DNA of 64,000 nt from Antedon mediterranea (lineage: Eukaryota; Echinodermata; Crinoidea; Comatulida; Antedonidae), in assembly GCF_964355755.1 (NCBI RefSeq), contig NC_092673.1, forward strand, positions 16,559,001-16,623,000. The letters are read 5' to 3'. This document shows positions 1 to 10,605 of the stretch, in pieces. The position numbers and the translations under genes were made by a program. The notes beneath the pieces were generated by a model. The model was given only the letters and a program-made list of their open reading frames with translations, did not search any database and had not been told where the DNA came from. Positions within the stretch are counted from its first letter, which is position 1. The number at the start of each line of letters is the position of its first letter.

Positions 1-3000
1 TAGCGCTCACTCCACTGTGAGATAATTTATGTACCTTCTCGGTATACAACTTAGAAAACGTATGATCTGTTGGAAGTAGAGGTACTAGTTTGTTATTGTA
101 ACTGAAATGAACATGGTTCTTGATTCTCTCTCCCACTACCACAATTCCATCTTCGTCTATCATCGGTCCTAAGCTACCATATTTGTTCGTAAATGCTACT
201 GGCGTTTTAATCTTTAAGTCTCTTATCGGGCGTTGTACAGTCTTGATCCAATACCGTTCGGCTTCATATATGTCGTTCTCGTTCAGATCTATTCCAGCGG
301 ACTTAAAGCTTTTTTGCTTTGCTATGCGCTTAACCATGGCGGTTGTTTTTAACAATTTGTCGAAGCTTCCAAATCTTTTAATGTTAATAGGGCTTTCTAT
401 CACTTCCTCTACGTCTGCCACCATGATCACTCCAACTCTTTCTGGTATGTCCGAAACGCTACAACTCTGAGAGATTGGCCATTGCTCTAAAGGATTTCTC
501 ATGAATTCTGGCCCCTGGAACCACTGTTTATTCTCTTCTAAACATTTGCTCGTAATACTCCTAGAAATAATATCTGCAATGTTATCTTTGCCGGCAACCC
601 AGAACCAGTCTGTAGAGTCACTAAACTGCTGAATTTCTCCTATCCTGGTCGCAGCAAATGTTTTAAAACCATAGCTCTCTTTCTGTATCATGGATCGGAC
701 AATTTCGCTGTCTACTAGGTATAAAACCCTCACAAACGGGATTCTGCTCTCTTCTCTGATTGTTTTTGCTAGTCGCACACTCATTACTGCCGCGCTCAAC
801 TCCAACCTGACTATACTTGTTATTCTCACGGGGGCAACTCTACTTTTAGCAGCCATCAAGCGAGATTCGAATACCCCAAGATTCGTCTCATATCTGATGT
901 AGGCAACTGTCCCCATAGCTTCTTTTGAGGCATCTGAGAACATTATCAACGTAGGGTTTTCGCTTTGTTTGCTTGGTTTTACACTTCGAGGTATTGACAC
1001 CTTTTCGCAATTTTTAACATCCTTTAGAAAGCTGCGCCATTCGTCTAAGTCTCCCGGCTCAATTTCTTGATCCCAATCCACCTTCTTTCCCCACAAATTT
1101 CTCAGTAGTATCTTTGCTCTTACGGTCACCGGAGATAGTAACCCCAATGGATCATATATGGAATTGGCTGCACCTAAGCATTTTCTCTTAGTCAGGCTTC
1201 CTATTTCTTCGCAGTACGTTGGTACTGGTACCTTTAGCTTATCGTCTCGGGGGTTCCATTCTAACCCTAAAAATTTGGTAGTGTCCATGTTTACACCTGA
1301 GATGGTCCATTCTTTTACATTGAAACTTCCTTTGCTCAGTATAGCGTTGATCTCTTCGGATCTCTCGTAGGCCTTTTCTACGGTCTGTAGATTATCGGCT
1401 ATGTCGTCCATATACACGTTTTCCTGTAGCGTTTGTGCTGCTTCCGGAAACAGTTCTGCCGAAAGCTCTGCTGTCCTTTGTAGTGCTCTTATAGCCATAG
1501 TAGCAGATGGTCCATCTCCAAAATTCACCGCTGTGACACAATAAGTGTGAATTGGACGATCTATCTCCATATTCCTCCAAAGAAAGCGATGGGTATGCTG
1601 GTCCAACATTGAAATATCAATACTGTGGTACATTTTCTTGATATCTCCTACTAAAGCAACTTGTTCTCTTCTAAATCGAAATAGAACGGCCAACAAGTTA
1701 TTGTTAACGTCTGGTCCTTTGGCCCAATATTCGTTCAGCACATGGCCCTTATAGTTTGCACTACTGTTAAAAACAATTCTTAAAGGTGTACTTTTACTGT
1801 CCGGTTTTGCTATTCCGTGATGTGATATGTAGTGAACAGGTCCTTTATAGCTCCTCATCTCACTGTCAGATAACTTACGAGCAACTTTCCGCTGTAACAT
1901 ATCATCTATCTGTGAAGCATAGCACTCTGCATATTTCTCATTTTTCTGCAATCTCTTTTCGGTTGCTCTCAGTTTCGCTTCCGCAACTAATCGGTTGTCC
2001 GGTAAATCTTTAGGATCTCTGATCCATGGATATTTGGCTGTCCATTTACCATCTGAATAACTCAAACCTTCGTCAATAAGATTCAGTTCTCTTTCTTCCT
2101 TTAGGGTAAATCGTTTTGACCCAATGGGACAATTGCCACACTTGCAACTTCCGCACTTCGGATTGCAAGCAACTCCCATACTTTCTATATCAAGGAATTG
2201 CGAAGAAACCTGTTTTTCTATGTACGTAAGGTTGGTTGCGTTAGACTCACTCCGACACACAGGATGTTTACCAAAAACCATTACTCCAAACGTCCCTTCA
2301 CATAGAGCCAATTCCCCTTCAGTCCGCAGAATGTTCGGAAATAGACTTGCATTGTCTGCTCCTATCAACAATTCTACCGCACCTGTAGGTCTCTCTATCA
2401 GATGCTTTTCCACCTTAAAGATGTCAGCTAACTTCTCAGTGTCTTGAGGGAGTAGTCTGTTTGTAATGCGTGGCATCCCAAATACTTCTATTTTAATATA
2501 TCCATTATACTTCGTCTTTAGCGGCAATGTATAACTGAATGTCTCGATTTGCTCAGTTTCACCGCCAAATTTTGTCACAGAGACTGTCAGCGGCTTTCCT
2601 TTCAACTTTAGTTTTTCAGCTACGTCTGCCAATATAACGGATGACGTACTTGCCGTATCAAACATCGCGTTGACTTTGGTGCCCCCTTTCGTTATCACGC
2701 TCTTGGCCATTAAGATACACGGCGCGTCAGTGCCGGTACTAGTCTGTTGCGACGTTGCGGTGTTCTGAGTATTTGAAGCTGGCTCTTTTTTCGGTGGAAA
2801 ATGAATTAACGGGTGATGCTTCCTACTGCATCCATCCTTTCCACAATTTCCCAACTTACATGTTTTCACTTGATGCCCATGTTTGAGGCATCTGAAACAA
2901 ACTCTTTTCTGTTTGATGACCTCTATTCGTTCTTGCATTGACATGGCCTTAAAACCTTTGCAGTCTTGCGTTTGGTGTTTAGCATTGTCATGTAAGATAC

Positions 3001-3973
3001 AAGCAGCAATATCTGTGGGCTTCTCTGTAAATACCGTGTTGACAATGCTGCGTTGCTGTTTTGGTCTCTGATTAGTTTCGTGTAAGCTAGTCATCATATA
3101 TTTCAAACTTTTGGCTTCTTCTTCTAGGTAGTCCAAAAGAATCTTCAGTTTACCGTCTTTTTCTATTTTATCCTTCGATTGAGGATCATGTATTAGTCTG
3201 ACCCATCTTCTCTTTTGATCGTCGGGTAATCTACTCTCAATTTCACTTATTACTCTGGTATTGTTCATCTCGTGCTCTATTGCCATCCGCTTCAGATTTC
3301 GATGGCATGCTGAAATTAGATCTATGAACTCAACAAATTGTTTCTCTTCTCCTTCCTTTAAAGGATTTTGCTTCAGAATGTCCCCTATGAGCGCATTGAC
3401 CAGCTTGTGTCTATCGCCATATTTCTCGTCTAGTAGGGTCCACATTTGCTCATAATCGTCTTCAGCTGCTTGTACAACAACTTTATTCACCTCGTTACCT
3501 AAACAAGACCGGAGTCTGAAAGGCAACTGCTCTGGATGTGTAGCCTTTTCCACAAATTTCTTAAAGTCCGTCTTAAACCTCGTGTATGTCTTTATGTCCC
3601 CATTGAATTTCGGCAACTCCATTTTCTTTAGCTCAATTTTATGTGTTTCGGTTTGTCTCATTCCGTCTTTGGAGTCCTTTTGTACCGCCTCTTCTTGATC
3701 TTTTCTATGTTTATAAAAGAGTAGTCTGATCGAGCTATGAACGTCTATCCGTGGTAGCATCCATGCGTCTTCTTCCGCTTCTTTGTCAGCCTCAGTCAGA
3801 TCTAGTATCTTCTCGTGCGCAATCTTTAAATTTTGGAATGACTCGTCCAACTCTTCATACAAATCTTTTAACAACTCCGGTGGATGATTTGCGTGTACCG
3901 ATGTTTTCATCTCCTCTGCCTTTGTTTTAAAGCTCCGTTCTCTCCTCCGTCTGTGCCTTTTTGCATCCTCCAT
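1..3973 (-). CDS. gag-pol: BEL/Pao retrotransposon Gag-Pol polyprotein, cut by the window edge
   Basis: One frame stays open from an ATG at 3973 to base 1, so the 3' part is outside the window. Read on the minus strand, the order is a Gag region, a CCHC-type zinc-knuckle cluster (about 2900-2830, C-F-R-C-L-K-H-G-H followed by further Cys/His), an aspartic protease with the motif AMFDTAST (about 2668-2645), a reverse transcriptase with the YMDD active site (about 1414-1403), an RNase H-like FSDAS motif (about 940-926) and the start of an integrase zinc-binding segment (HKLSHSG near 35-15). Protease-RT-RNase H-integrase with Gag fused in the same frame is typical of BEL/Pao. I saw no stop in the parts translated. 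The element looks young, although whether it is mobile cannot be judged without the rest. Confidence 0.9.
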   Translation of the reverse strand, partial: MEDAKRHRRRRERSFKTKAEEMKTSVHANHPPELLKDLYEELDESFQNLKIAHEKILDLTEADKEAEEDAWMLPRIDVHSSIRLLFYKHRKDQEEAVQKDSKDGMRQTETHKIELKKMELPKFNGDIKTYTRFKTDFKKFVEKATHPEQLPFRLRSCLGNEVNKVVVQAAEDDYEQMWTLLDEKYGDRHKLVNALIGDILKQNPLKEGEEKQFVEFIDLISACHRNLKRMAIEHEMNNTRVISEIESRLPDDQKRRWVRLIHDPQSKDKIEKDGKLKILLDYLEEEAKSLKYMMTSLHETNQRPKQQRSIVNTVFTEKPTDIAACILHDNAKHQTQDCKGFKAMSMQERIEVIKQKRVCFRCLKHGHQVKTCKLGNCGKDGCSRKHHPLIHFPPKKEPASNTQNTATSQQTSTGTDAPCILMAKSVITKGGTKVNAMFDTASTSSVILADVAEKLKLKGKPLTVSVTKFGGETEQIETFSYTLPLKTKYNGYIKIEVFGMPRITNRLLPQDTEKLADIFKVEKHLIERPTGAVELLIGADNASLFPNILRTEGELALCEGTFGVMVFGKHPVCRSESNATNLTYIEKQVSSQFLDIESMGVACNPKCGSCKCGNCPIGSKRFTLKEERELNLIDEGLSYSDGKWTAKYPWIRDPKDLPDNRLVAEAKLRATEKRLQKNEKYAECYASQIDDMLQRKVARKLSDSEMRSYKGPVHYISHHGIAKPDSKSTPLRIVFNSSANYKGHVLNEYWAKGPDVNNNLLAVLFRFRREQVALVGDIKKMYHSIDISMLDQHTHRFLWRNMEIDRPIHTYCVTAVNFGDGPSATMAIRALQRTAELSAELFPEAAQTLQENVYMDDIADNLQTVEKAYERSEEINAILSKGSFNVKEWTISGVNMDTTKFLGLEWNPRDDKLKVPVPTYCEEIGSLTKRKCLGAANSIYDPLGLLSPVTVRAKILLRNLWGKKVDWDQEIEPGDLDEWRSFLKDVKNCEKVSIPRSVKPSKQSENPTLIMFSDASKEAMGTVAYIRYETNLGVFESRLMAAKSRVAPVRITSIVRLELSAAVMSVRLAKTIREESRIPFVRVLYLVDSEIVRSMIQKESYGFKTFAATRIGEIQQFSDSTDWFWVAGKDNIADIISRSITSKCLEENKQWFQGPEFMRNPLEQWPISQSCSVSDIPERVGVIMVADVEEVIESPINIKRFGSFDKLLKTTAMVKRIAKQKSFKSAGIDLNENDIYEAERYWIKTVQRPIRDLKIKTPVAFTNKYGSLGPMIDEDGIVVVGERIKNHVHFSYNNKLVPLLPTDHTFSKLYTEKVHKLSHSGVSA

Positions 3974-3998
3974 CTCTGTGCGTTGACAATCTTGCCAA

Positions 3999-5012
3999 GT
4001 GTTCGAATGTTTCGATATTCAAACTGATAAAAACTCGTGAACTCAGATTGACTTGAATAGTGGATTTATTGTGTCCCAACTGATTATCTCAAGTAGGTTG
4101 TTCGAACCTATCAATAAAAATACAATACTATACGTAAATCCTAGAACGTTTAACTCAGTAACAAATGTATAATCTAAGCTATTTATAATTAAAATTAAAG
4201 TTCAGCTCATGATCAAAGTGTATACGCAAACTTACACTTTTCGACATCCAAAACTCAACTCAAATTACTCAACAGCTTGAACATTGAAATGTTAAATATC
4301 ACCTAAAAAAAACACAAGAACGTTTATACATGTTAAATCATTCCGTAAAATTGTAAGCTCAAAACTAATAAAAGTAGATCAAATCAAAGTAATAAAATCT
4401 CTCCTTATCTTTCTACACTCAAAAACTTCTAACCACAAAATACCATTAATCAGGGATCAACATTCACGAGCCGAACCCCAACCTCAGCACAATAGAAACT
4501 CAAAATGATATCAATCCGCGTTATGTACTTGTACAGAACATTACTAACATTTTACTCTTACATTAATACACGGATAGAATATAGTTCCAATAATATAATG
4601 TTCTTAAACATCTACAACTAACATGCATTACTAATACATATGCCGTATCATTCAATCCACAACTTAGTTCAACCATAAGCTATAATGTTGATTAAGTAAT
4701 TAAACATACAGTCAACTCTCTTTCAAACTTTAAGTTCACTAACTATCTATACTGTTACCGTATTTATAGACTATGATTTCGGCATTTAAATCGTTCTAAT
4801 ATAACTAATACTTTTATAATCACGTTTAATACAATAAAATAGATTAACTCACCGATCGTTTCTTAAAATACTCTTAAACAACGGCGTTAATTTACTCAAT
4901 TATTTCTCTTAATGTTTTCACGTTTTCTCAGAAAAGTATGCAGTCTTCTCACGTGTATTACTGTAAAACCACAACTTTGTAGAGGGCGTTAATTCCTTTC
5001 TCTAACGAAACA
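3999..5012 (-). repeat. Probable 5' LTR of the BEL/Pao element
   Basis: About 1 kb of AT-rich non-coding DNA lies between the Gag start and a foreign gag fragment. Read on the minus strand it would begin with TGTTTCG at 5012 and end just before a possible primer-binding site starting TGGCAAG near 3997. The outer boundary is supported because the neighbouring gag reading frame is interrupted exactly there. The second LTR is outside the window, so identity between LTRs and the target duplication cannot be checked. Confidence 0.5.
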
Positions 5013-5511
5013 GGTACCGCTAGGGGCTGAATAATTATCAAAAGGGATCGAGAGCAAGGGTTCTGGGGAATAACTCGATGTAGGTTGGGGAGGGCCTTGG
5101 GATGCGGGACTGTAACTAGGAAACGGCGGAGCTATTGATTGAATGGTGGATATTCTCGGGGAAGGTCTGGTGTTGGGTTTAGAGATAGATTCCATCCAGG
5201 GTTTACCTTTAATTTCAATCAGGGTATCGGCAATTCGGGAAAATTCATGGGACGTTTTAGGCTCTCTTTCTTTGATTAGGGAAGCAAGTGGGAAGGGGAG
5301 TTTTTGGATCGCCTGATCTAAAAGAAAAAAGTCAAGAATTTCCTTGGGGTCTTGTAGGTTAACTTTTGCACTTCGGAGCCACCTCGTCATGTCTCGATCA
5401 AGTTTTCCAACCCACACTCTAGTGGACACTGAAAGGGGTTTTGGGGTTTGTCTAAATTGTTTCCGATATGTTTCAGCTGTGAGGTGGTACTTCAGGATAG
5501 CATCTTTAAGG
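5013..5511 (-). pseudogene. Older retroelement Gag, downstream fragment
   Basis: The minus frame encodes a SCAN/retroviral-Gag-like helical stretch (AILKYHLTAETYRKQFR, then KLDRDMTRWLRSAKV and LPFPLASLIKEREPKTSHEF) followed by a proline/serine-rich tail. It is cut at 5012 by the BEL/Pao LTR, whose first bases supply a few artefactual residues and a stop. On its other side it is separated from its upstream half (6712-6925) by a TIR transposon. The resemblance is to Ty3-type or domesticated Gag; no pol is visible. Confidence 0.65.
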
Positions 5512-5517
5512 TCGTTG

Positions 5518-6705
5518 CAGACCTTAATTTATAAATATAAGAGGAGAGCTCCTAATGGCCTTGTTGAGGCCATTAGGAGAGCCATTATTTATCCGAGGCA
5601 CAGGCCCACCATGGTTGGGCCTGTGGCGAGCCGAATTTTGATAAATGACACCTCTAGATGGCCGGAAATGGTACTCTCGCACGTAAAATTCATCGTAGGT
5701 CATTGTTCTCTGAACGTAGTCTACGATGTATTGTTATGATAATTATCTACGCGTCGATCGTAGGGTGGTTCGTAGGGTTAGTAAACACCATTGTCATCGC
5801 CTTTAGAAGCATGGACAATGCAAACAAACAATGTATTGTTTGCTAATTAAAATCATATCTAAAGATAGTAGACGTCAATTTTTGTAGCCACCCTAGCTAG
5901 GCCTACGCATCGGTTATCCTAATTTGGACGGAAATCCGCCGACGAGACGACATCGGGTCCCGTGGACCTCAGCTCACGCAGAGAGAGTCGAGGCTATCTA
6001 GTCTAGTTTCGGCGGCCTACACTATAAATTATTTAATCCTACCTTGGGTTAGCGAATTATAAAAAGAACGACACCTAGCCTAGGCTAGGACACCAACAAA
6101 ATATATGCAAAATAAATATATATTCCATATTATTATTAATTACTATAAGATTTAACATAAAGGCTTAAGCCTTTTAAAATGATTACGACCAGAATTTGGA
6201 GGGGAAAACATGTGAGCAGTTAAGATCAGAGAGTATTATGTTTCATGTCATGTGACACAAAATCCAGGTACACGATCTTAATTACTGTTTATCGTCGGCA
6301 GCCACCCTCCAAAAAAACATGTGAGATGTTGCGGTAAAGCAGAGAGTATCGCGTTTCATGCCATGTGACCAAAAAAACTAGGTCTGTATAATTACGGTCT
6401 TCTGTCGGCAGTCTTTTTGAGCGACCGATTGAACGTTCTGATACTATATTTAGAATGAATTGTTTACGATATTTTTCTCGCAACATCAAAGATCGTAGGC
6501 GCGCCTAGCCTATCGGGGGTAGCCATAACAAAGATCGTTTGCGCGACTATATATAGACTGTGTGTTGTATTCGGGGTTAATATTCTTATTATTTTTATGA
6601 CGCACTGTAACAGGTTGGGGAGCGCTATTTTAGGCGCTCCTTTGATCGTTTTCAGGAGCGCCAAGGAGCGTCAGCGCCATGGCGCTCCTTTTAAATCAAG
6701 GTCTG
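5518..6705. mobile_element. Non-autonomous TIR DNA transposon, 1188 bp
   Basis: The ends are imperfect inverted repeats (CAGACCTTAATTTA on the left, TAAATCAAGGTCTG on the right). The flanking bases TCGTTG occur at both 5512-5517 and 6706-6711, a 6-bp target-site duplication. Removing the element and one TCGTTG copy makes the gag frame on the two sides continuous, which independently confirms the boundaries. Inside there are short palindromes (5552-5581, 6616-6690) but no transposase ORF. Confidence 0.7.
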
Positions 6706-6711
6706 TCGTTG

Positions 6712-6925
6712 TATGTGAAGTTCTGTAAGGGCATATCGTTGTAGGCCTCTCTGGCTTTACCAGTTAATTTTGGGAGAAGAAGGTGTAGAGTCCAATTTTC
6801 AGGGGGAATTTGGCACTGTCTTGCAATACGCTCAAAGCATGACAAGTAAATATCAATTTCATCCTTATCTGTGATTTTAGGGATCTTATTAATGAAGCAA
6901 TCTCCTTCAGTGCGATCCAGTCAAG
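6712..6925 (-). pseudogene. Older retroelement Gag, upstream fragment
   Basis: The minus frame reads a Gag-like helical region with the signatures IPKITDKDEIDIYLSCFERIA, PPENW and LPKLTGKAREAY, which match the start of a Ty3/SCAN-type Gag core. A stop lies just upstream in frame, so the N-terminus is gone. The frame is in register with the fragment at 5013-5511 once the transposon between them is ignored. Confidence 0.6.
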
Positions 6926-7547
6926 GAAGCCCTTCAACAGTCGGACCCAGCATATATTTGGATGCTACTGATGTTATAGTCTCAAGAATCAATACCCAAA
7001 CTAACTAACTTAACTACAAAACAGTATTTATATTAAGGGGACAAAAGTATGACTAATTAAATGGTACCACATCCTGATTGACTTTCCTTGGAAGACCCTC
7101 CTCAGGAATGTAGTGTTCCAAGTTAAGTAGGCATCGGGGAGAGTAAGGGGTGAATAGCCTGTGTGACTAATAGGGTTTGGTCCCACCATGTTACACTAAT
7201 ACTGAAATTTATTACAAAAATTTGAGAACTAATAAAGAAATTGGTACACTATTTAAAAAGTGTAATAAGGGATCATCTCACAGTGTGTTGATTGACTTGG
7301 TACTTTGGAGGGAACATAAAGTTGTGAACAACCTAAATACACATTTTATATGTCAAGGAGAATAATAATAATAATGCTGTATTATGGCTACTGTAAATCT
7401 GATTCAAGCTTCGCCGTCAAAAATACTTATTCTTTTTTGTTTTTATTGACATTAATTTATTGTGACTTAAAAGTTTAATTTGTTTAAAAGAATATTAGTA
7501 TTTCTAATCTAGAGTATACTACAAAGGATTGTGTTGTTTTGTGTGTT
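6926..7547. other. Intergenic, no gene recognised
   Basis: AT-rich sequence with no convincing ORF. It may hold remnants of the upstream part of the old gag element (6926-7180), but no LTR ends could be fixed. Confidence 0.4.
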
Positions 7548-8377
7548 AGATTGTGTACATAAGGCATGTGCATTGTTAGATTGTACACATAAGGCATGTG
7601 CAGTGTTAGATTGTACACATAAGGCATGTGCATTGTTAGATTGTACACATAAGGCATGTGTATTGTTAGATTGTACACATAAGGCATGTGCATTGTTAGA
7701 TTGTACACATAAGGCAGTGTATTGTTAGATTGTGCACATAAGGCATGTGTATTGTTAGATTGTACACATAAGGCATGTGTATTGTTAGATTGTGCACATA
7801 AGGCATGTGCATTGTTAGATTGTACACATAAGGCAGTGTATTGTTAGATTGTACACATAAGGCATGTGTATTGTTAGATTGTACACATAAGGCATGTGCA
7901 TTGTTAGATTGTACACATAAGGCATGTGTATTGTTAGATTGTACACATAAGGCATGTGCATTGTTAGATTGTACACATAAGGCATGTGCATTGTTAGATT
8001 GTACACATAAGGCATGTGTATTGTTAGATTGTGCACATAAGGCATGTGCATTGTTAGATTGTACACATAAGGCATGTGCATTGTTAGATTGTACACATAA
8101 GGCATGTGTATTGTTAGATTGTACACATAAGGCATGTGCATTGTTAGATTGTACACATAAGGCAGTGTATTGTTAGATTGTGCACATAAGGCATGTGTAT
8201 TGTTAGATTGTACACATAAGGCATGTGCATTGTTAGATTGTACACATAAGGCATGTGTATTGTTAGATTGTACACATAAGGCATGTGTATTGTTAGATTG
8301 TACACATAAGGCATGTGTATTGTTAGATTGTGTACATAAGGCATGTGTATTGTTAGATTGTACACATAAGGCATGTA
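7548..8377. repeat. 30-bp minisatellite, about 27-28 copies
   Basis: The unit is TTGTACACATAAGGCATGTG plus CATTGTTAGA, repeated head to tail with mostly C/T and A/G variants. Some copies lose 2 bp (the AAGGCAGTGT variant at about 7713, 7833 and 8163). Because 30 is divisible by three, frames on both strands stay open and give repetitive ORFs that are not genes. A short CCA/CAC tract follows at 8378-8407. Confidence 0.95.
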
Positions 8378-8477
8378 CCCCACCTCCACCACCACCACCA
8401 CCACCATCACAGACAGTGGATGCATCGTTTGCGTTCAAAGACGACGGATTCAATTATTGGCAAGCTACTCATCAGAA

Positions 8478-8828
8478 TTACATAATGCGATAGTTGACAC
8501 TGAACCACGTTCGTTTTCCTTTCATCGAACGCTCCAGTTCATCGAACCAATACGGTATCTGCATCTCAGCCAGTGGCGGTGGTGATGCAAGATGATCAAC
8601 ATTCAACGATGATGATGATGATGATGGTGGTGCTGGTGATGTAACTTTAACTGTTGCATTTCGCTGACATTTCAAGTTCTTCAAAGAAGCGCATAGACTG
8701 TCAACACTCTTAACGTATCGATCGGTGGCCATAGACACGACTCCGTTCACATCGTTCTCTACAAAGTCATCTACTCTGTACTTTTCCGAAAAGAATCTGC
8801 ATACATCCATTTGCGTACATCGATTCAT
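8478..8828 (-). CDS. Hypothetical small protein, 116 aa
   Basis: The start is taken at the ATG at 8828 (MNRCTQMDVCRFF); the longer frame above it only has non-ATG starts and overlaps the neighbouring gene. The protein has a Cys-containing N-terminus, a mixed helical middle and a serine run from an ATC/ATG trinucleotide tract (8607-8627). It diverges from the gene at 8863 with only 34 bp between the ATGs, matching the tight spacing elsewhere in the block. No family is recognised. Confidence 0.5.
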   Translation of the reverse strand: MNRCTQMDVCRFFSEKYRVDDFVENDVNGVVSMATDRYVKSVDSLCASLKNLKCQRNATVKVTSPAPPSSSSSSLNVDHLASPPPLAEMQIPYWFDELERSMKGKRTWFSVNYRIM

Positions 8829-8862
8829 CACAAACACACAGGCGCACACACACACTTTAGAA

Positions 8863-9582
8863 ATGTCCACACTGCGTATACCCTTACTGCGATTGCCTAT
8901 TTCTGACGACGACAATGATGATGATGATGATGATAATGATAATGATACTACTTTAACAGATTCACGATTTACAGAGTTGAGTGAGAGGTACGCTAAGCTG
9001 ATTAACAGTTTTAGATTGACCAGCGATGAGAACGCGAGGCTATCGAACGTCAACCGACAGTTGAAAAGTCAACTGGAAAGTGTTAGCGACGAACGAGACG
9101 AACTTCAAAATCGACTTGAAACCGATGCACACGTTCGAGATTTGCAAGAGGATCCATCGCCCATCGAGCAGTTGGTCGAAATGTACGCCAGCGTTGTGAA
9201 CGTGCCCATAACCGAATTGAGGAACGAACGTACAATCAACGGACTGTCAAGTTACTACGGCGTTGCTTTCTGGTTCCGCCTGTTGGTCGAAGAAACGTTC
9301 AATTTCCTCGATAATAAACTCAAAAAGCAACTGACAAATGAATACAATCTAAATTGCCACAAATTTGTCACCATTGTCGTCGAAAATGGAGTGACCGGTT
9401 CGCTGTGTCAAATGATTCGACAGTTGCAATTGTTCAACTTAAACAAAAACAAACTAACCACCGAAATCAATCACAAAATAATTGCCAAGAATCTCTCTGA
9501 TGAATATCAACGGTTCACCGTTCTGATTGTTCCCATCGTTGTCAAGGAGGACGCGGCTCGTCGTACACAAACGTCACTGTAA
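8863..9582 (+). CDS. Hypothetical coiled-coil protein, 239 aa
   Basis: The start is ATG 8863 (MSTLRIPLL). An acidic run (GAT tract, 8908-8943) lies near residues 16-27. A heptad-rich stretch at about residues 40-90 (LSERYAKLINSF, ARLSNVNRQLKSQLESV) predicts a coiled coil. A mixed alpha/beta C-terminal half follows. The last 76 bp overlap antiparallel with the end of the next gene (9507-10544). Function unknown. Confidence 0.7.
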   Translation: MSTLRIPLLRLPISDDDNDDDDDDNDNDTTLTDSRFTELSERYAKLINSFRLTSDENARLSNVNRQLKSQLESVSDERDELQNRLETDAHVRDLQEDPSPIEQLVEMYASVVNVPITELRNERTINGLSSYYGVAFWFRLLVEETFNFLDNKLKKQLTNEYNLNCHKFVTIVVENGVTGSLCQMIRQLQLFNLNKNKLTTEINHKIIAKNLSDEYQRFTVLIVPIVVKEDAARRTQTSL

Positions 9583-10544
9583 GAAAATACGTCAAAGTAA
9601 TGCACATCGTCCACGATGCATTCATGGAACTTGACAAACGGAGGTATGGACAGTGGAAACATCGTGGAAGCTTCTCTCGTGCACGCTTCCTTGATTTCAG
9701 GCGGCACTGCTTTTCCGTTCCATAGTACGCATTCTCTTGTCTTCCAAAGAACGATTCCTTCTACGCCCACGCGCTGTCGGTGATTATCGCCCGTGAACAC
9801 TAGGTTTTGTTGCGGATCGTACAGACCGACATTGTATTCATCGTTTGAAACGTCCACGCACGGACGCCATCTCTGGAACGTTTCGCAAAATCCACTGTAT
9901 TCGGCTGCATCCAACAGTATTCCAACGCTTAACAAAAGACGAACGTCCCGGCGCACAAGCATCAACGATGGAATCAAGCGTATCAATCGCAACAGTCTGT
10001 GCTCTCTATTACTACTCGGAGAAACTGTCGAATCGATTGCCAGCTTGTTGTCCAGAAACTTGTTGTACTGGAAGAAATCGTCTCGTTCTTTTTCGTTACA
10101 ACACAGCGCAGTCATTTTCCATAACGGAAACATACAAGTCTGTGTTTTCACCATGTCCGAACGTGAAGCGAGTAGTTGATCTTCGTCGACAACAAGACGA
10201 GTGCGATGGCGTCGTTCCGCTTCTATCACTGTCAAAACAATGGAAACTCCGTCATCGTACAACCGTTGGTTTTCACAGAAATTGTACACACGTGCGCCAA
10301 AGTTATGCCTACCGTCTCGAAGCTCTAACGCGATGGCAATTCGTCGAATCTCTTTAGGCGAGCACGTTCGAAACCAAAGTTCGAATTCATACGTATCCTG
10401 TTGGCTTTGATGAAATGATGCAGTGCTAGTGATCGTTCTCGACGTACCGCTGAAATCGGAAGCTATCAAATGCGCCTTTGTTGGAACGTGTGGCGATTTC
10501 AAACTGAGCGCAAACATAATTCCATAATTCACATAAAAAGGCAT
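9507..10544 (-). CDS. Hypothetical protein, 345 aa
   Basis: A complete frame from ATG 10544 to a stop at 9507. Its composition is soluble, rich in Cys, Arg and aromatic residues, with no signal peptide and no long hydrophobic segment. The 5' end is 61 bp from the caspase-like gene that runs the other way, so both share a short divergent promoter. The 3' end overlaps the gene at 8863-9582. I recognise no domain. Confidence 0.75.
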   Translation of the reverse strand: MPFYVNYGIMFALSLKSPHVPTKAHLIASDFSGTSRTITSTASFHQSQQDTYEFELWFRTCSPKEIRRIAIALELRDGRHNFGARVYNFCENQRLYDDGVSIVLTVIEAERRHRTRLVVDEDQLLASRSDMVKTQTCMFPLWKMTALCCNEKERDDFFQYNKFLDNKLAIDSTVSPSSNREHRLLRLIRLIPSLMLVRRDVRLLLSVGILLDAAEYSGFCETFQRWRPCVDVSNDEYNVGLYDPQQNLVFTGDNHRQRVGVEGIVLWKTRECVLWNGKAVPPEIKEACTREASTMFPLSIPPFVKFHECIVDDVHYFDVFSYSDVCVRRAASSLTTMGTIRTVNR

Positions 10545-10605
10545 ACTAATAATGATTGACGTTCAGATTGCACTCTGACGACTTGTGGTTAAATTACTAA
10601 ATAAA

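Noticed and set aside
7484-8493. Long ORFs on both strands with repeated CTHKACALLD-type and NNTHALC-type peptides
   Set aside because: They come from the 30-bp minisatellite, whose length is a multiple of three; both strands and several frames stay open by arithmetic alone.
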